Source: Anaerolineales bacterium UBA2181
Lineage (GTDB): Bacteria > Chloroflexota > Anaerolineae > Promineifilales > UBA4811
DNA: 64,000 bases
Direction of reading: 5' to 3'
Assembly: GCA_002328075.1 (NCBI GenBank)
Contig: DCVT01000042.1
Location: 62,001-126,000, forward strand
The number at the start of each line of letters is the position of its first letter. The stretch's first letter is position 1. Shown here piece by piece: positions 1 to 7,464 of this stretch. The translations under genes and the position numbers were made by a program. A model generated the notes under the pieces. It searched no databases. It worked only from the letters and a program-made list of their open reading frames with translations, and was not told where the DNA came from.

Positions 1-328
1 GCGCTAGCCGGCCGAGCCTCTCGGCAAGGCTGATGTAGAGCGGGTCGTAAAAGTCGGCGGCGCATATGTGTAGCAGGTTACCGGCCTGCTCCCGGATCGC
101 CTGAACAACGCGCGGGTGGCAATGCCCGGTGGAACAGACCGCGATGCCCGCGGCGCAATCTAGGAAGCGGTTGCCATCCACGTCTTCCACTTCCGTGCCG
201 GCCGCCCGCTTGACGACGAGCGGATAGGCGTGGGGAAGCGAGGGGCTGACGGACCGTCTGTTTTGGGCCAACACGGCCTTGGCCTTGGGGCCAGGGAGTT
301 CGGTCACCAGGTTTGGTTTCGTGTTCAT
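1..328 (-). CDS. Class III aminotransferase (4-aminobutyrate/ornithine type), N-terminal part
   Basis: Only the first 109 codons are inside the window; the gene runs off the left edge. The protein starts MNTKPNLVTELPGPKAKAVL and then shows the class III PLP-aminotransferase N-terminal pattern: an arginine-rich stretch, a DVDGNRFLDCAAGIAV segment and STGHCHPRVVQAI, which in this family surrounds the substrate and cofactor entrance. The ATG is preceded by AGGAGG with good spacing. The PLP lysine lies outside the window, so activity cannot be judged. It is the last visible gene of a moaD-aor-aminotransferase run, 82 bp after aor, which suggests that an amine is converted to an aldehyde that the oxidoreductase then oxidises. 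Substrate (4-aminobutyrate, ornithine or other) is inference. Confidence 0.85.
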   Translation of the reverse strand, partial: MNTKPNLVTELPGPKAKAVLAQNRRSVSPSLPHAYPLVVKRAAGTEVEDVDGNRFLDCAAGIAVCSTGHCHPRVVQAIREQAGNLLHICAADFYDPLYISLAERLGRLA

Positions 329-410
329 GTCCATTCCTCCTGGACTGTTTGAAAGAAACGGCCAGGGACGGTGCGGGTGCGCTGCGCCGCGCCTGGCTCA
401 AGGGATTGTG

Positions 411-2240
411 TCAGCCGTTCAGGCCCAATGAGGCCAACTTGGCAGCGGTTGGCACGCCGTTCTCGTCCCAGCCACGCAGCCGGTAGAACTCGGGGAGCAT
501 TCGGTCCAGTTCCACCACGTGGCCCCTGCCCGGTCCCTCTGGCAGCGATTCCGCCAGCATACGTGGGGGGAGCGTGTCGTCTGCCCCGGTAAACCCTGCG
601 CCCAACAGATACAGCCGTTCCAGGTTAAAAATGCGATCCCCTACGTGCAATAGATCTTCCGAGGTATATCCGGCGCCGGTGGCGTGGTTCAGCATCTGAG
701 TCAACCGGGTGGGCATGACCTGGTAATCTTGGCTTAACAGGTAGCGAATGGCCAGAAAGACACATAGCCCAGCCGAATCCACCAGCGCAAACAAGTCCTC
801 GAAATGCTTGATATAGGCTGCCTTGCCCTCGACGGCCAGTGGATCAAGCTTTCTCGGCACACCAAATACCTCCATGTAGGCCAGGTCGCCCATCATGTGA
901 GAGGCGCCGATGCTCGAGGTGGCGTACAACAACCCCATTCCCTTGGAACCGCGCGGGTCGTACCCGGGCATCTCTAGCTTGCGGGCGGTCATGGATAGCT
1001 CTGGGTGTCCGTAACTAGTCGCCAGCCGGTAACTCCCCTCGGCTAGCCGGTCGCCAAAGCCCTCCCGATAGGCGGTCTTTTGCACCAGTTCAATTACTGC
1101 ATCGGCATCGCCAAAGTGAAGCGGCCGTCCGACGTCGGCGATCGGCAGGCACCCTTTTTCTGCCAACTCCATGGCGCAGGAAATGGTGACGCCCGTGGAA
1201 ATGGTGTCCAAACCTAACTCGTTGCACCAATAGTTGGCCCGCGTGATCGCCGCCAAGTTGTCCACCCCGCACGAGCTTCCCAGAGCGGCAATGGTCTCAT
1301 ATTCCGGTCCTTCGCCCTCGCCCGAATAGGGTGGCTCTTGTACCTCGGTGTCGCGACCACAGGCGATGGGGCAACCGAAACAGGCCTTGGGCCGGCGCAG
1401 GTATTTCTCCTTGAGGGCGTGGCCGCTAATCTGTTCGACGCCCTCAAAGACGCCGGTCTGGAAATTGCGTGTCGGAAGAATGCCCAACTCATTAGTCACC
1501 GGAGGGACGTAGGCTGTGCCGTACTCGCGAAGCGCCGACCCCTGGCGGACCGACTCCCGCACCTCGGATCGCACTTGTTGGCAGAGCGCGTTCATCTCCT
1601 CCGGATGGTACAGGGCCACCTCATGCGTCCCGTGAACCACGACGGCTTTGAGGAGCTTGCTGCCCATCACCGCACCGACGCCAGAGCGGGCGGCCGCCCG
1701 GTTCTTGTCGTTCATGATAGCAGCAATCCGGACCAAGTTCTCGCCGGCCGGTCCGATACAGGCCACCTTGGCCTTCCGGTGGGTTTCGGCCAGGAGCGAA
1801 TCCTCAGTCTCTGGAACCAACTTGCCCCAGAGATGCTCGGCCGGCCGGAGCTCTGCCTGTTCATCCTGGATCCAAAGGTAGACCGGCCGGCTGGCGCGAC
1901 CCCGAATGATCACCAGGTCGTAGCCAGTCTGTTTCAGCATGGTGGGAAAGGTGCCACCGGAATTGGAGCGCGAAAGAGCCCCAGTGAGCGGTGATTTGCT
2001 CACCACCATGTATCGATTGCCCGTGGGTGCCGGGGTTCCGGTGAGCGGACCGGTGGCCAAGATGAGCAAGTTCTCGGGCGACAGCGGGTCCACGGTCGGG
2101 CTCGTCAAATCGGAGAGGTACCTCACGGCCAGTCCCCGGCCGCCCAGATACTGTTTCGCGGTGCCCAGATCCACTGGCTCCACCGCGGTGGTTCTGTGGG
2201 TCAGGTCGACGTGCAAAGCCTTGCCATGCCATCCGTACAT
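411..2240 (-). CDS. aor: Aldehyde:ferredoxin oxidoreductase (tungsten/molybdenum pterin enzyme)
   Basis: A full-length (609 aa) member of the AOR family, which oxidises aldehydes to carboxylic acids in the cytoplasm and reduces ferredoxin with a bis-pterin W/Mo centre and one [4Fe-4S] cluster. The N-terminal domain is typical (YGWHGKALHVDL, then GGRGLAVRYL and LATGPLTGT). The cluster ligands are visible as CFGCPIAC (Cys287, 290, 294) with the fourth Cys in DSAGLCVF (about residue 493). The motif GPEYETIAALGSSCGVDN and the stretch EMPGYDPRG are also family-typical. AAGGAG sits 7 bp before the ATG. It lies 60 bp after a MoaD/ThiS-like gene, a pairing common for AOR and plausibly linked to pterin dithiolene assembly. 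Aldehyde specificity cannot be read from the sequence. Confidence 0.95.
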   Translation of the reverse strand: MYGWHGKALHVDLTHRTTAVEPVDLGTAKQYLGGRGLAVRYLSDLTSPTVDPLSPENLLILATGPLTGTPAPTGNRYMVVSKSPLTGALSRSNSGGTFPTMLKQTGYDLVIIRGRASRPVYLWIQDEQAELRPAEHLWGKLVPETEDSLLAETHRKAKVACIGPAGENLVRIAAIMNDKNRAAARSGVGAVMGSKLLKAVVVHGTHEVALYHPEEMNALCQQVRSEVRESVRQGSALREYGTAYVPPVTNELGILPTRNFQTGVFEGVEQISGHALKEKYLRRPKACFGCPIACGRDTEVQEPPYSGEGEGPEYETIAALGSSCGVDNLAAITRANYWCNELGLDTISTGVTISCAMELAEKGCLPIADVGRPLHFGDADAVIELVQKTAYREGFGDRLAEGSYRLATSYGHPELSMTARKLEMPGYDPRGSKGMGLLYATSSIGASHMMGDLAYMEVFGVPRKLDPLAVEGKAAYIKHFEDLFALVDSAGLCVFLAIRYLLSQDYQVMPTRLTQMLNHATGAGYTSEDLLHVGDRIFNLERLYLLGAGFTGADDTLPPRMLAESLPEGPGRGHVVELDRMLPEFYRLRGWDENGVPTAAKLASLGLNG

Positions 2241-2300
2241 GTTGTTACTCCTTGTTTCTGTGCCCGCTCGTCCTGATGCCGCTGCCCGGGTCGTTGCCGG

Positions 2301-2546
2301 TTAACCACCTTCCATGGCGGGGAAGGCGCTCAGTACGTCGCCGGGTTTCAGGGGATGGCCGGGTCCAACCGGGCGGCCGTTCAGCAGAATGACCATGTGC
2401 TCTGGCTGGTCTATGGGCACACCCAGCTGCGAAAGCACCCGGCCAATATCGCTGCCATCGGCCACCTCGATCTGGCATCGGCTGCCTTGGGCGGAGGCCG
2501 GCAACCAGCGCCGGAAGGTGGCGAACAACCGGACTTCAATCTGCAT
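2301..2546 (-). CDS. MoaD/ThiS-family sulfur carrier protein
   Basis: An 81-residue ubiquitin-fold protein starting MQIEVRLFATFRRW and ending in AMEGG; the terminal Gly-Gly is what MoeB/ThiF-type enzymes adenylate and thiocarboxylate. MoaD supplies sulfur for the molybdopterin dithiolene that binds Mo or W. Length and the mid-protein VILLNGRPVGPGHPLKPGD region fit MoaD. An in-frame TTG two codons earlier is possible, but the ATG is preferred; its ribosome site is weak. It is the first gene of the operon and precedes aor, so it is likely a dedicated sulfur carrier for this oxidoreductase's cofactor. A ThiS role is less likely because no thiamine gene is nearby. Confidence 0.85.
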   Translation of the reverse strand: MQIEVRLFATFRRWLPASAQGSRCQIEVADGSDIGRVLSQLGVPIDQPEHMVILLNGRPVGPGHPLKPGDVLSAFPAMEGG

Positions 2547-2648
2547 CGTCAATCACTCTTGGGCTTGCTCGCGGCGGCAGCCTCTATGGTTGGCGACCAT
2601 GGCGAGTCGACAACCCCGCGAGATCTCGAATATCAAGCGGCCTTGATC

Positions 2649-2677
2649 ATTCTACAGCCGACACCGTTTTTTTTCAA
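2649..2677 (-). promoter_or_regulatory. Sigma-70-type promoter for the moaD-aor operon
   Basis: On the minus strand TTGAAA (2677-2672), a 17-bp spacer that begins with an A-run, then TAGAAT (2654-2649). It faces the moaD-like gene about 100 bp downstream. Spacing is ideal and both boxes are near consensus. Transcription is not shown by sequence alone. Confidence 0.6.
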
Positions 2678-2790
2678 GCCGACTGCCTGGAATCGCCCAA
2701 GGTCGCTGGCGGCCAAATAGGGGCACATGGCCCGGACACGCCCTCCCGCGACGGACCAGCGGTTTGTTGGGCACAGGCGATCTCGTCAGC

Positions 2791-3903
2791 CTAGCATGTG
2801 GGCTTGCGACATAACGCAGCGCCTGCTTTCGGGCCGCCGGCCAGCAAAGGAAAAGGGACGAAATCGTTTTGGCAGGGCGGTCCGGGCGCCGCCCACATGA
2901 CCTGCGCGGTCAGGTCCATTACTAAGGATGCGACCGTCTGAGTGCGTTCGTGGACCGGGTCCCCGGAATCTTCGTGGCTGCAGATGGCGTCTGGCCAGTT
3001 GACATGATCCCGCAATAGGGTCTGAAGGCTCTCCACCGTCACAGAGCCCACCTGCGCAGCCATCAACCGGCGCGCGCGGTTCACCCGAACGTTGGACCCG
3101 GCGTAAACCCCCGGCTCTTCCAGGGCCTGCATTTTGGGGGAAAGATAGTGGTTGCTGTGGGCCAGCCAACCGCTTTGACCGTATTCGATTTCGTGGGTGG
3201 CGGCCGAGGTTTCTACGTTGTACAGCTCACCGCTGGCATCTGCCAACAGGTGATTATAGCCGCCCGCCCGAGACTTGGGCACGCAGGCTCGAATCGCTTC
3301 GCCGATGGTGCGAGCGGCCAATATTGCCCGGGCACAGAGGATGCGCGGCACACCGGCGCGGACATCAGTAGGATACACGGAATCAATGGCAACCGCCAAT
3401 CCGCACGCGTTGAGTCCGATGTTGGCCAGGAGCGGGCCATAGGTCATGGCGAGAAAGGATGGACCCTCGTCCGGAATAGAGCGCACCAGGTAAACGTGGT
3501 CGGCGTCCTCGCTCTGCCAGTCCTCGTTATGAGCCAAGAATACATGGCCGTTGCCCGTCAGGTCGCCGCTCACCGCTACGGAGGTGCAACCCCAGGCCTG
3601 CTCCGGTTGCATGAGGCCCTCATAGCAGTTGAGTGCCCATACCTCCAAGAAAGAGATGTCGGCGCCCTCGGCAATCCCGCGGAGCTCTTCAACAAAGCCT
3701 GGGAACGCGACCTCACCGTAAGGAAGGAACTTGCGGGTCTCGACCAGCGCTTCGTCCCAATTCAGGCCCGTTGCATGGGGCAAGAGCTCCCGGTATTGGG
3801 CTAGGCTGGCCTCCACCTGCTCACGGGCGGCATCGCCTTGTTGGCGTCCCCTCTCCCGGGCGTTTCCCCGGACCTCGTACAGCGGCAACACTCGAGTAGC
3901 CAT
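2791..3903 (-). CDS. C45-type (acyl-CoA:6-aminopenicillanate acyltransferase-like) Ntn hydrolase
   Basis: A 370-residue protein of the C45 peptidase/AAT family. These enzymes autoprocess at an internal Cys that becomes the N-terminal nucleophile and then hydrolyse or transfer an acyl group on an amide. The predicted processing site is Gly-Cys in AWGCTSV (Cys106); AHNEDW (residues 124-129) follows about 20 residues later, as expected for the family. The upstream half contains FVEELRGIAEGADISF, also typical. An ATG 68 codons upstream is in frame, but the chosen MATRVLPLYEVRG start has AGGAG 8 bp before it and matches family N-termini. No signal peptide is evident. A paralogue lies divergently at 4202. 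The substrate is unknown; an N-acyl amino acid or small peptide would suit the neighbouring amidohydrolase-rich genome region, but that is inference. Confidence 0.85.
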   Translation of the reverse strand: MATRVLPLYEVRGNARERGRQQGDAAREQVEASLAQYRELLPHATGLNWDEALVETRKFLPYGEVAFPGFVEELRGIAEGADISFLEVWALNCYEGLMQPEQAWGCTSVAVSGDLTGNGHVFLAHNEDWQSEDADHVYLVRSIPDEGPSFLAMTYGPLLANIGLNACGLAVAIDSVYPTDVRAGVPRILCARAILAARTIGEAIRACVPKSRAGGYNHLLADASGELYNVETSAATHEIEYGQSGWLAHSNHYLSPKMQALEEPGVYAGSNVRVNRARRLMAAQVGSVTVESLQTLLRDHVNWPDAICSHEDSGDPVHERTQTVASLVMDLTAQVMWAAPGPPCQNDFVPFPLLAGGPKAGAALCRKPTC

Positions 3904-3962
3904 CTTGCGGCTCCTGACCCGGCAGTGATTGTGAAAACGGCGGTGACCAGATCCTGAGCTGC

Positions 3963-3991
3963 ATCCTACCATATCAAAAGAGCCAAGGCAA
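3963..3991 (-). promoter_or_regulatory. Candidate promoter for the minus-strand C45 gene
   Basis: Minus strand TTGCCT (3991-3986), 17-bp spacer, TAGGAT (3968-3963), 60 bp before the start codon at 3903. The boxes are moderate matches to sigma-70 consensus with ideal spacing. Confidence 0.45.
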
Positions 3992-4128
3992 GTTGACGAG
4001 GCTGAGGCATCCGGACCAGCACCAGGCCGGGCATATGCGCTGCCCGGAGTCTGCGCCAGTTTGTTTCGGCCCGACCGGGGGAGTGGTGGGGCGCGGTCGT
4101 CTACCAACCGACGACCGCAAGATGCGAG

Positions 4129-4156
4129 TTGCTCTGCGGCTGCTTTGTGCTACCAT
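4129..4156 (+). promoter_or_regulatory. Weak candidate promoter for the plus-strand C45 gene
   Basis: TTGCTC (4129-4134), 16-bp spacer, TACCAT (4151-4156), followed 45 bp later by the ATG at 4202. The match is weak. The 298-bp divergent gap (3904-4201) has no other feature I can support. Confidence 0.3.
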
Positions 4157-4201
4157 CGCCGGGAGCCGGACCGCGGACTTGAGCCGGTAGGAGAGCACAG
4201 C

Positions 4202-5272
4202 ATGGCAGCAGACCCGATTCCCGTATTGAGTGTTAGCGGCAGCCATCGTCAGGTGGGGCAACAGATCGGCGCTGCACGACGGATGCATCTGAACCGCCTC
4301 TTGGATAGGGTCCGCCTCGAACTGCCCCCCGGCCTGGGTTGGGATTGGGCGGTCGGCCGGGTGCGACCGTACCTGGATTGCAGCCGAGCCGCACTTCCCG
4401 AATACGTGACCGAGTTGGCGGGGATTGCGGAAGGGGCTGACCTGCCGCTGGATCACCTATTCGTCGCCATGTGCGAAGAGCTCTTTGAGCCCAGCCCGGG
4501 CTCAGGTTGCACCGACCTTGCAGCTCGAGGCCGTGCGACAGTGGACGGATCGACTCTGGTGGCACATACCAATGATCTGGGACCGGAGACCGAGGAGGAG
4601 CTGGTGATTCTGCGGGTACAGGCGGCGGATGAACCGGAATTCCTGGCTGTATCGGTGGGCGGGCTGGGCCTGAGCGCGGGCCTCAATACGGCCGGAATCA
4701 GCCTCACCGGCAACCAGGTATCCAGCACCGATGTGCGTATAGGGGTTCCGCGACTGCTGGTAGTGCGGGCCATTCTGGCTGCCCGCACGCTGGGCGAAGC
4801 GATGGATACCTGCCTGCTGCCTCAGCGCGCCTCTAGCTACAACAACATCATCGCCGATGCCAACGGAGAAGTGTACAGCATGGAGGGCGCGGCGACCGAC
4901 TGCGAACCGCTCTACATCGAGGATGATCTGCTGGCTCACGCCAACCACTATATCAGCCCGGCGATGCGTGACAAGGAGGCAGACCGTAACGCAATTGGCA
5001 GTTCGGTCATTCGCCAGCATCGAGCCATGCGCCTTCTGCGAGAAAACCGGGGAGGGCTCTCGCCTGACCTGTTCCGGCAGTTGCTGGCCGACCACGCCAA
5101 TTACCCGGCTTCCATCTGCAAGCACGGAATCGAGTCGGTGACGGTCTTTGCAGTGATTATCTGCGTCGAAGATAGGCGAGTGTGGATAGGCCGCGGCCGG
5201 CCGTGCCAGACAATCTGGCACGAGCACCAGTTGGAGCGTTGGTCGGGAACGCCAGACGGCGTGTTGGTCTGA
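4202..5272 (+). CDS. Second C45-type Ntn hydrolase/acyltransferase paralogue
   Basis: A 356-residue homologue of the divergent gene at 2791-3903. It shares the LAGIAEGADLPLDHLF segment, an internal Gly-Cys processing site (SGCTDL, Cys103), GLNTAGISLTGN, the GVPRLLVVRAILAARTLGEA block and the HANHYISP segment. The NEDW motif of the partner is replaced by HTNDL here, keeping the Asn-Asp but losing the Glu and Trp, which may mean a different substrate. MAADPIP is chosen over an in-frame ATG 47 codons earlier because it has a GGAG site and starts where family similarity begins. Reaction: probably hydrolysis or transfer of an acyl group on an amide. It is convergent with groEL and shares a bidirectional terminator with it. 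Confidence 0.83.
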   Translation: MAADPIPVLSVSGSHRQVGQQIGAARRMHLNRLLDRVRLELPPGLGWDWAVGRVRPYLDCSRAALPEYVTELAGIAEGADLPLDHLFVAMCEELFEPSPGSGCTDLAARGRATVDGSTLVAHTNDLGPETEEELVILRVQAADEPEFLAVSVGGLGLSAGLNTAGISLTGNQVSSTDVRIGVPRLLVVRAILAARTLGEAMDTCLLPQRASSYNNIIADANGEVYSMEGAATDCEPLYIEDDLLAHANHYISPAMRDKEADRNAIGSSVIRQHRAMRLLRENRGGLSPDLFRQLLADHANYPASICKHGIESVTVFAVIICVEDRRVWIGRGRPCQTIWHEHQLERWSGTPDGVLV

Positions 5273-5286
5273 GTCTCGCGAAGATA

Positions 5287-5310
5287 AAGGGGCGCCATTA
5301 GGCGCCCCTT
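5287..5310. terminator. Bidirectional intrinsic terminator between C45 gene and groEL
   Basis: A perfect 10-bp inverted repeat (5287-5296 with 5301-5310, AAGGGGCGCC and its complement) around a 4-nt ATTA loop. It lies 14 bp after the plus-strand stop and 22 bp beyond the minus-strand groEL stop, so it can serve both convergent genes. The T-tracts are short. Confidence 0.75.
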
Positions 5311-5332
5311 CTCAAATGCTCCCTGCTCCGAT

Positions 5333-6967
5333 CTAGTACATGTCCTCCGGCGGCGCGGCCGGGGCTGGCCTTTTCTTCTCGGGCATGTCGGTGATCAGCG
5401 CCTCGGTGGTCAGGATCATCGCGGCAATGGAGACCGCGTTCTCCAAAGCGCCCTTGGTCACTTTGGCGGGGTCAATGATGCCGGCCTTGACCATATTCAC
5501 GTATTGGCCGGTCATCACGTCGTACCCGATGTTCAGGTCGCTGAGCTCCCGTTGCTTGCGCCGGACAGCGTCCAGCACAACTGCGCCTTCCATGCCCGCG
5601 TTGCTGGCGATTCTTCGCAGAGGTTCCTCCAGTGCTTTGCGCAGGATGGCGATGCCAATCTCCTCATCCCGGTTGGCCGGCTTGATTGCGTCGAGCGCCG
5701 GTATGGCATTGACCAATGCGACTCCGCCACCGGGTACAATGCCTTCCTCAACGGCTGCTCGGGTAGCGCTGAGCGCGTCCTCCACCCGGTGTTTCTTTTC
5801 CTTCATCTCGGTCTCGGTTGCGGCGCCTACGCCAATCACCGCCACGCCGCCGGAGAGCTTGGCCAGCCGTTCCTGCAGTTTTTCGCGGTCATAGTCGCTG
5901 GTCGTTTTCTCGATTTCGACCTTGATCTGCTCGATCCGGCCACGGATCTGTGCCTCGTCCCCGGCGCCGCCCACGATGGTGGTATCGTCCTTGGTCGCTA
6001 CCACCTTACTGGCGCGGCCGAGGTCGGAGATAGCCACGGATTCTAGCTTGCGACCCAGCTCCTCGGTAATAACCTGGCCACCGGTGAGGATGGCGATGTC
6101 CTGCATCAAGGCCTTGCGCCGATCGCCGAAACCAGGTGCCTTGATGGCCAGCGCGTTGATCATGCCACGTAGCTTGTTCAGAACCAGCGTAGCCAACGCC
6201 TCACCGTCCACGTCCTCAGCGATGATGACCAGATCTCGCTTGCCGATGCGCACTAGCTTTTCTAGGATCGGGATGAGATCGGCCGCCACCGAGATCTTTT
6301 TGTCGTGTATCAGCAGGTATGGCTCGCTGATGGTTGACTCCATGCTCTCCGAGTCGGTGACGAAATAGGGGGAGATGTAACCTCGGTCGAACTGCATACC
6401 TTCCACAAACTTGGTTTCAAACGTGAGTCCCTTGGCTTCTTCTACGGTGATGACTCCGTCTTTTCCGACCTTTTCCATTACGTCCGCAATCAGGTTGCCG
6501 ATCTCCTGATCCTGCGCCGAGATGGCAGCCACGGCGGCGATCTCCTGCCGGGTCTCAATCTCGATCGCCATGTCGGCAATGGCCTTGCTCAGCGCCCGGG
6601 TCCCTTTTTCCAGGCCTCGTTTGAGCAGCATGGGGTTGACGCCGGCCGTGACGTTCTTGAGACCCTCGCTGACGACGGCGTGCGCCAGCAACGTGGCAGT
6701 GGTGGTGCCGTCACCGGCAATATCGTTCGTTTTGGTGGCAGCTTCCTTGATCAGTTGCGCCCCCATGTTTTCCCAGGGGTCGCTTAACTCAATGTCCTTG
6801 GCGACGGTTACGCCGTCGTGGGTGATGGTAGGTGCACCCCATTTCTTGTCCAGGGCGACGTTTCGTCCTTTGGGGCCGAGGGTGGTCACAACAGCCTTCG
6901 CCAGCTCGTCAATGCCGGCCTTGAGTTTTCGTCGTGCTTCTTCGCTGAACTCCAATTGTTTCGCCAT
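5333..6967 (-). CDS. groL: Chaperonin GroEL (Hsp60)
   Basis: A full-length 544-residue 60-kDa chaperonin that folds proteins in an ATP-driven double ring with GroES. The start MAKQLEFSEEARRKL, TTLGPKGRNVALDKKWGAPTITHDGVTVAK, the ATP-site GDGTTTATLLAHAVV, GVNPMLLKRG and the C-terminal GYDVMTGQYVNM are all canonical. The catalytic aspartates are present. The C-terminal tail is proline/alanine-rich and ends in PPEDMY rather than the usual Gly-Gly-Met repeats. It follows groES by 30 bp in one operon. No CIRCE (TTAGCACTC-N9-GAGTGCTAA) element is present upstream of groES, so HrcA-type control is not evident. Confidence 0.99.
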   Translation of the reverse strand: MAKQLEFSEEARRKLKAGIDELAKAVVTTLGPKGRNVALDKKWGAPTITHDGVTVAKDIELSDPWENMGAQLIKEAATKTNDIAGDGTTTATLLAHAVVSEGLKNVTAGVNPMLLKRGLEKGTRALSKAIADMAIEIETRQEIAAVAAISAQDQEIGNLIADVMEKVGKDGVITVEEAKGLTFETKFVEGMQFDRGYISPYFVTDSESMESTISEPYLLIHDKKISVAADLIPILEKLVRIGKRDLVIIAEDVDGEALATLVLNKLRGMINALAIKAPGFGDRRKALMQDIAILTGGQVITEELGRKLESVAISDLGRASKVVATKDDTTIVGGAGDEAQIRGRIEQIKVEIEKTTSDYDREKLQERLAKLSGGVAVIGVGAATETEMKEKKHRVEDALSATRAAVEEGIVPGGGVALVNAIPALDAIKPANRDEEIGIAILRKALEEPLRRIASNAGMEGAVVLDAVRRKQRELSDLNIGYDVMTGQYVNMVKAGIIDPAKVTKGALENAVSIAAMILTTEALITDMPEKKRPAPAAPPEDMY

Positions 6968-6997
6968 GTTAGCTCTCCCGTTATGATGATTTCGCGC

Positions 6998-7291
6998 CTA
7001 TTTGAGAATTGCCAGAATGTCTGATTCCACCAAGATGAGAAGTTTGCGGTCGCCCAATTTGATCTCGGTGCCGGCGTACTTGGCAAACAGCACCCGGTCA
7101 TCCACCGTCAGGTCCATGGCTACCCGCTTTCCTTCGCTGTCGCGACGGCCTGGACCGACCGCGAGCACCTTCCCCTCCTGCGGTCGTTCTTTGGCTGTCT
7201 CTGGCAGGATGATGCCAGAGGCAGTCGTGGTCTCCCGCTCTATCGGTTCCACCAAGAGATGATCACTCAATGGTCTGATATGGTTAGTCAT
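6998..7291 (-). CDS. groS: Co-chaperonin GroES (Hsp10)
   Basis: A 97-residue heptameric lid of the GroEL cage. It shows RPLSDHLLVEPIERETTTASGIILPE, the mobile loop region (TTASGIILP), GKVLAVGPGR, and the YAGTEIKLGDRKLLILVESDILAIL C-terminus. GGAGG precedes the ATG by 8 bp. It is the first gene of groES-groEL. The 100-bp stretch between the upstream terminator (7391-7422) and the start must carry the promoter, but I could not pick out convincing -35/-10 boxes; an ACGGCGCCGT palindrome lies in it. Confidence 0.98.
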   Translation of the reverse strand: MTNHIRPLSDHLLVEPIERETTTASGIILPETAKERPQEGKVLAVGPGRRDSEGKRVAMDLTVDDRVLFAKYAGTEIKLGDRKLLILVESDILAILK

Positions 7292-7390
7292 TTTCCAAGA
7301 CCTCCATCAACTGCTGATTCTCCGTCCAACAATCTGTCCTCCACTGCACAAGCGCCCGAAACGGCGCCGTCGACAATCGTCCATTTGCCC

Positions 7391-7422
7391 AAAAAACCCT
7401 GGTCTCCAGAGAAACCAGGGTT
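7391..7422 (-). terminator. Intrinsic terminator after the MFS gene
   Basis: Minus-strand stem AACCCTGG (7422-7415) pairing with CCAGGGTT (7402-7395) across a 12-nt loop, running into a T6 tract (7396-7391). It lies about 40 bp after the MFS stop and upstream of groES, so it separates the iclR-ilvD-DUF1847-MFS run from groESL. Confidence 0.85.
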
Positions 7423-7464
7423 CGCGGTTGCTGCACCCGCCACTTTTTAATGATAACTGTTTGG

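Noticed and set aside
3148..3804. Plus-strand open frame of about 218 codons opposite the minus-strand C45 gene
   Set aside because: It is an antisense shadow of a recognised gene, has no family resemblance and no ribosome site.
7292..7391. CIRCE or other heat-shock element upstream of groES
   Set aside because: The stretch was read for the TTAGCACTC/GAGTGCTAA halves and neither is present.
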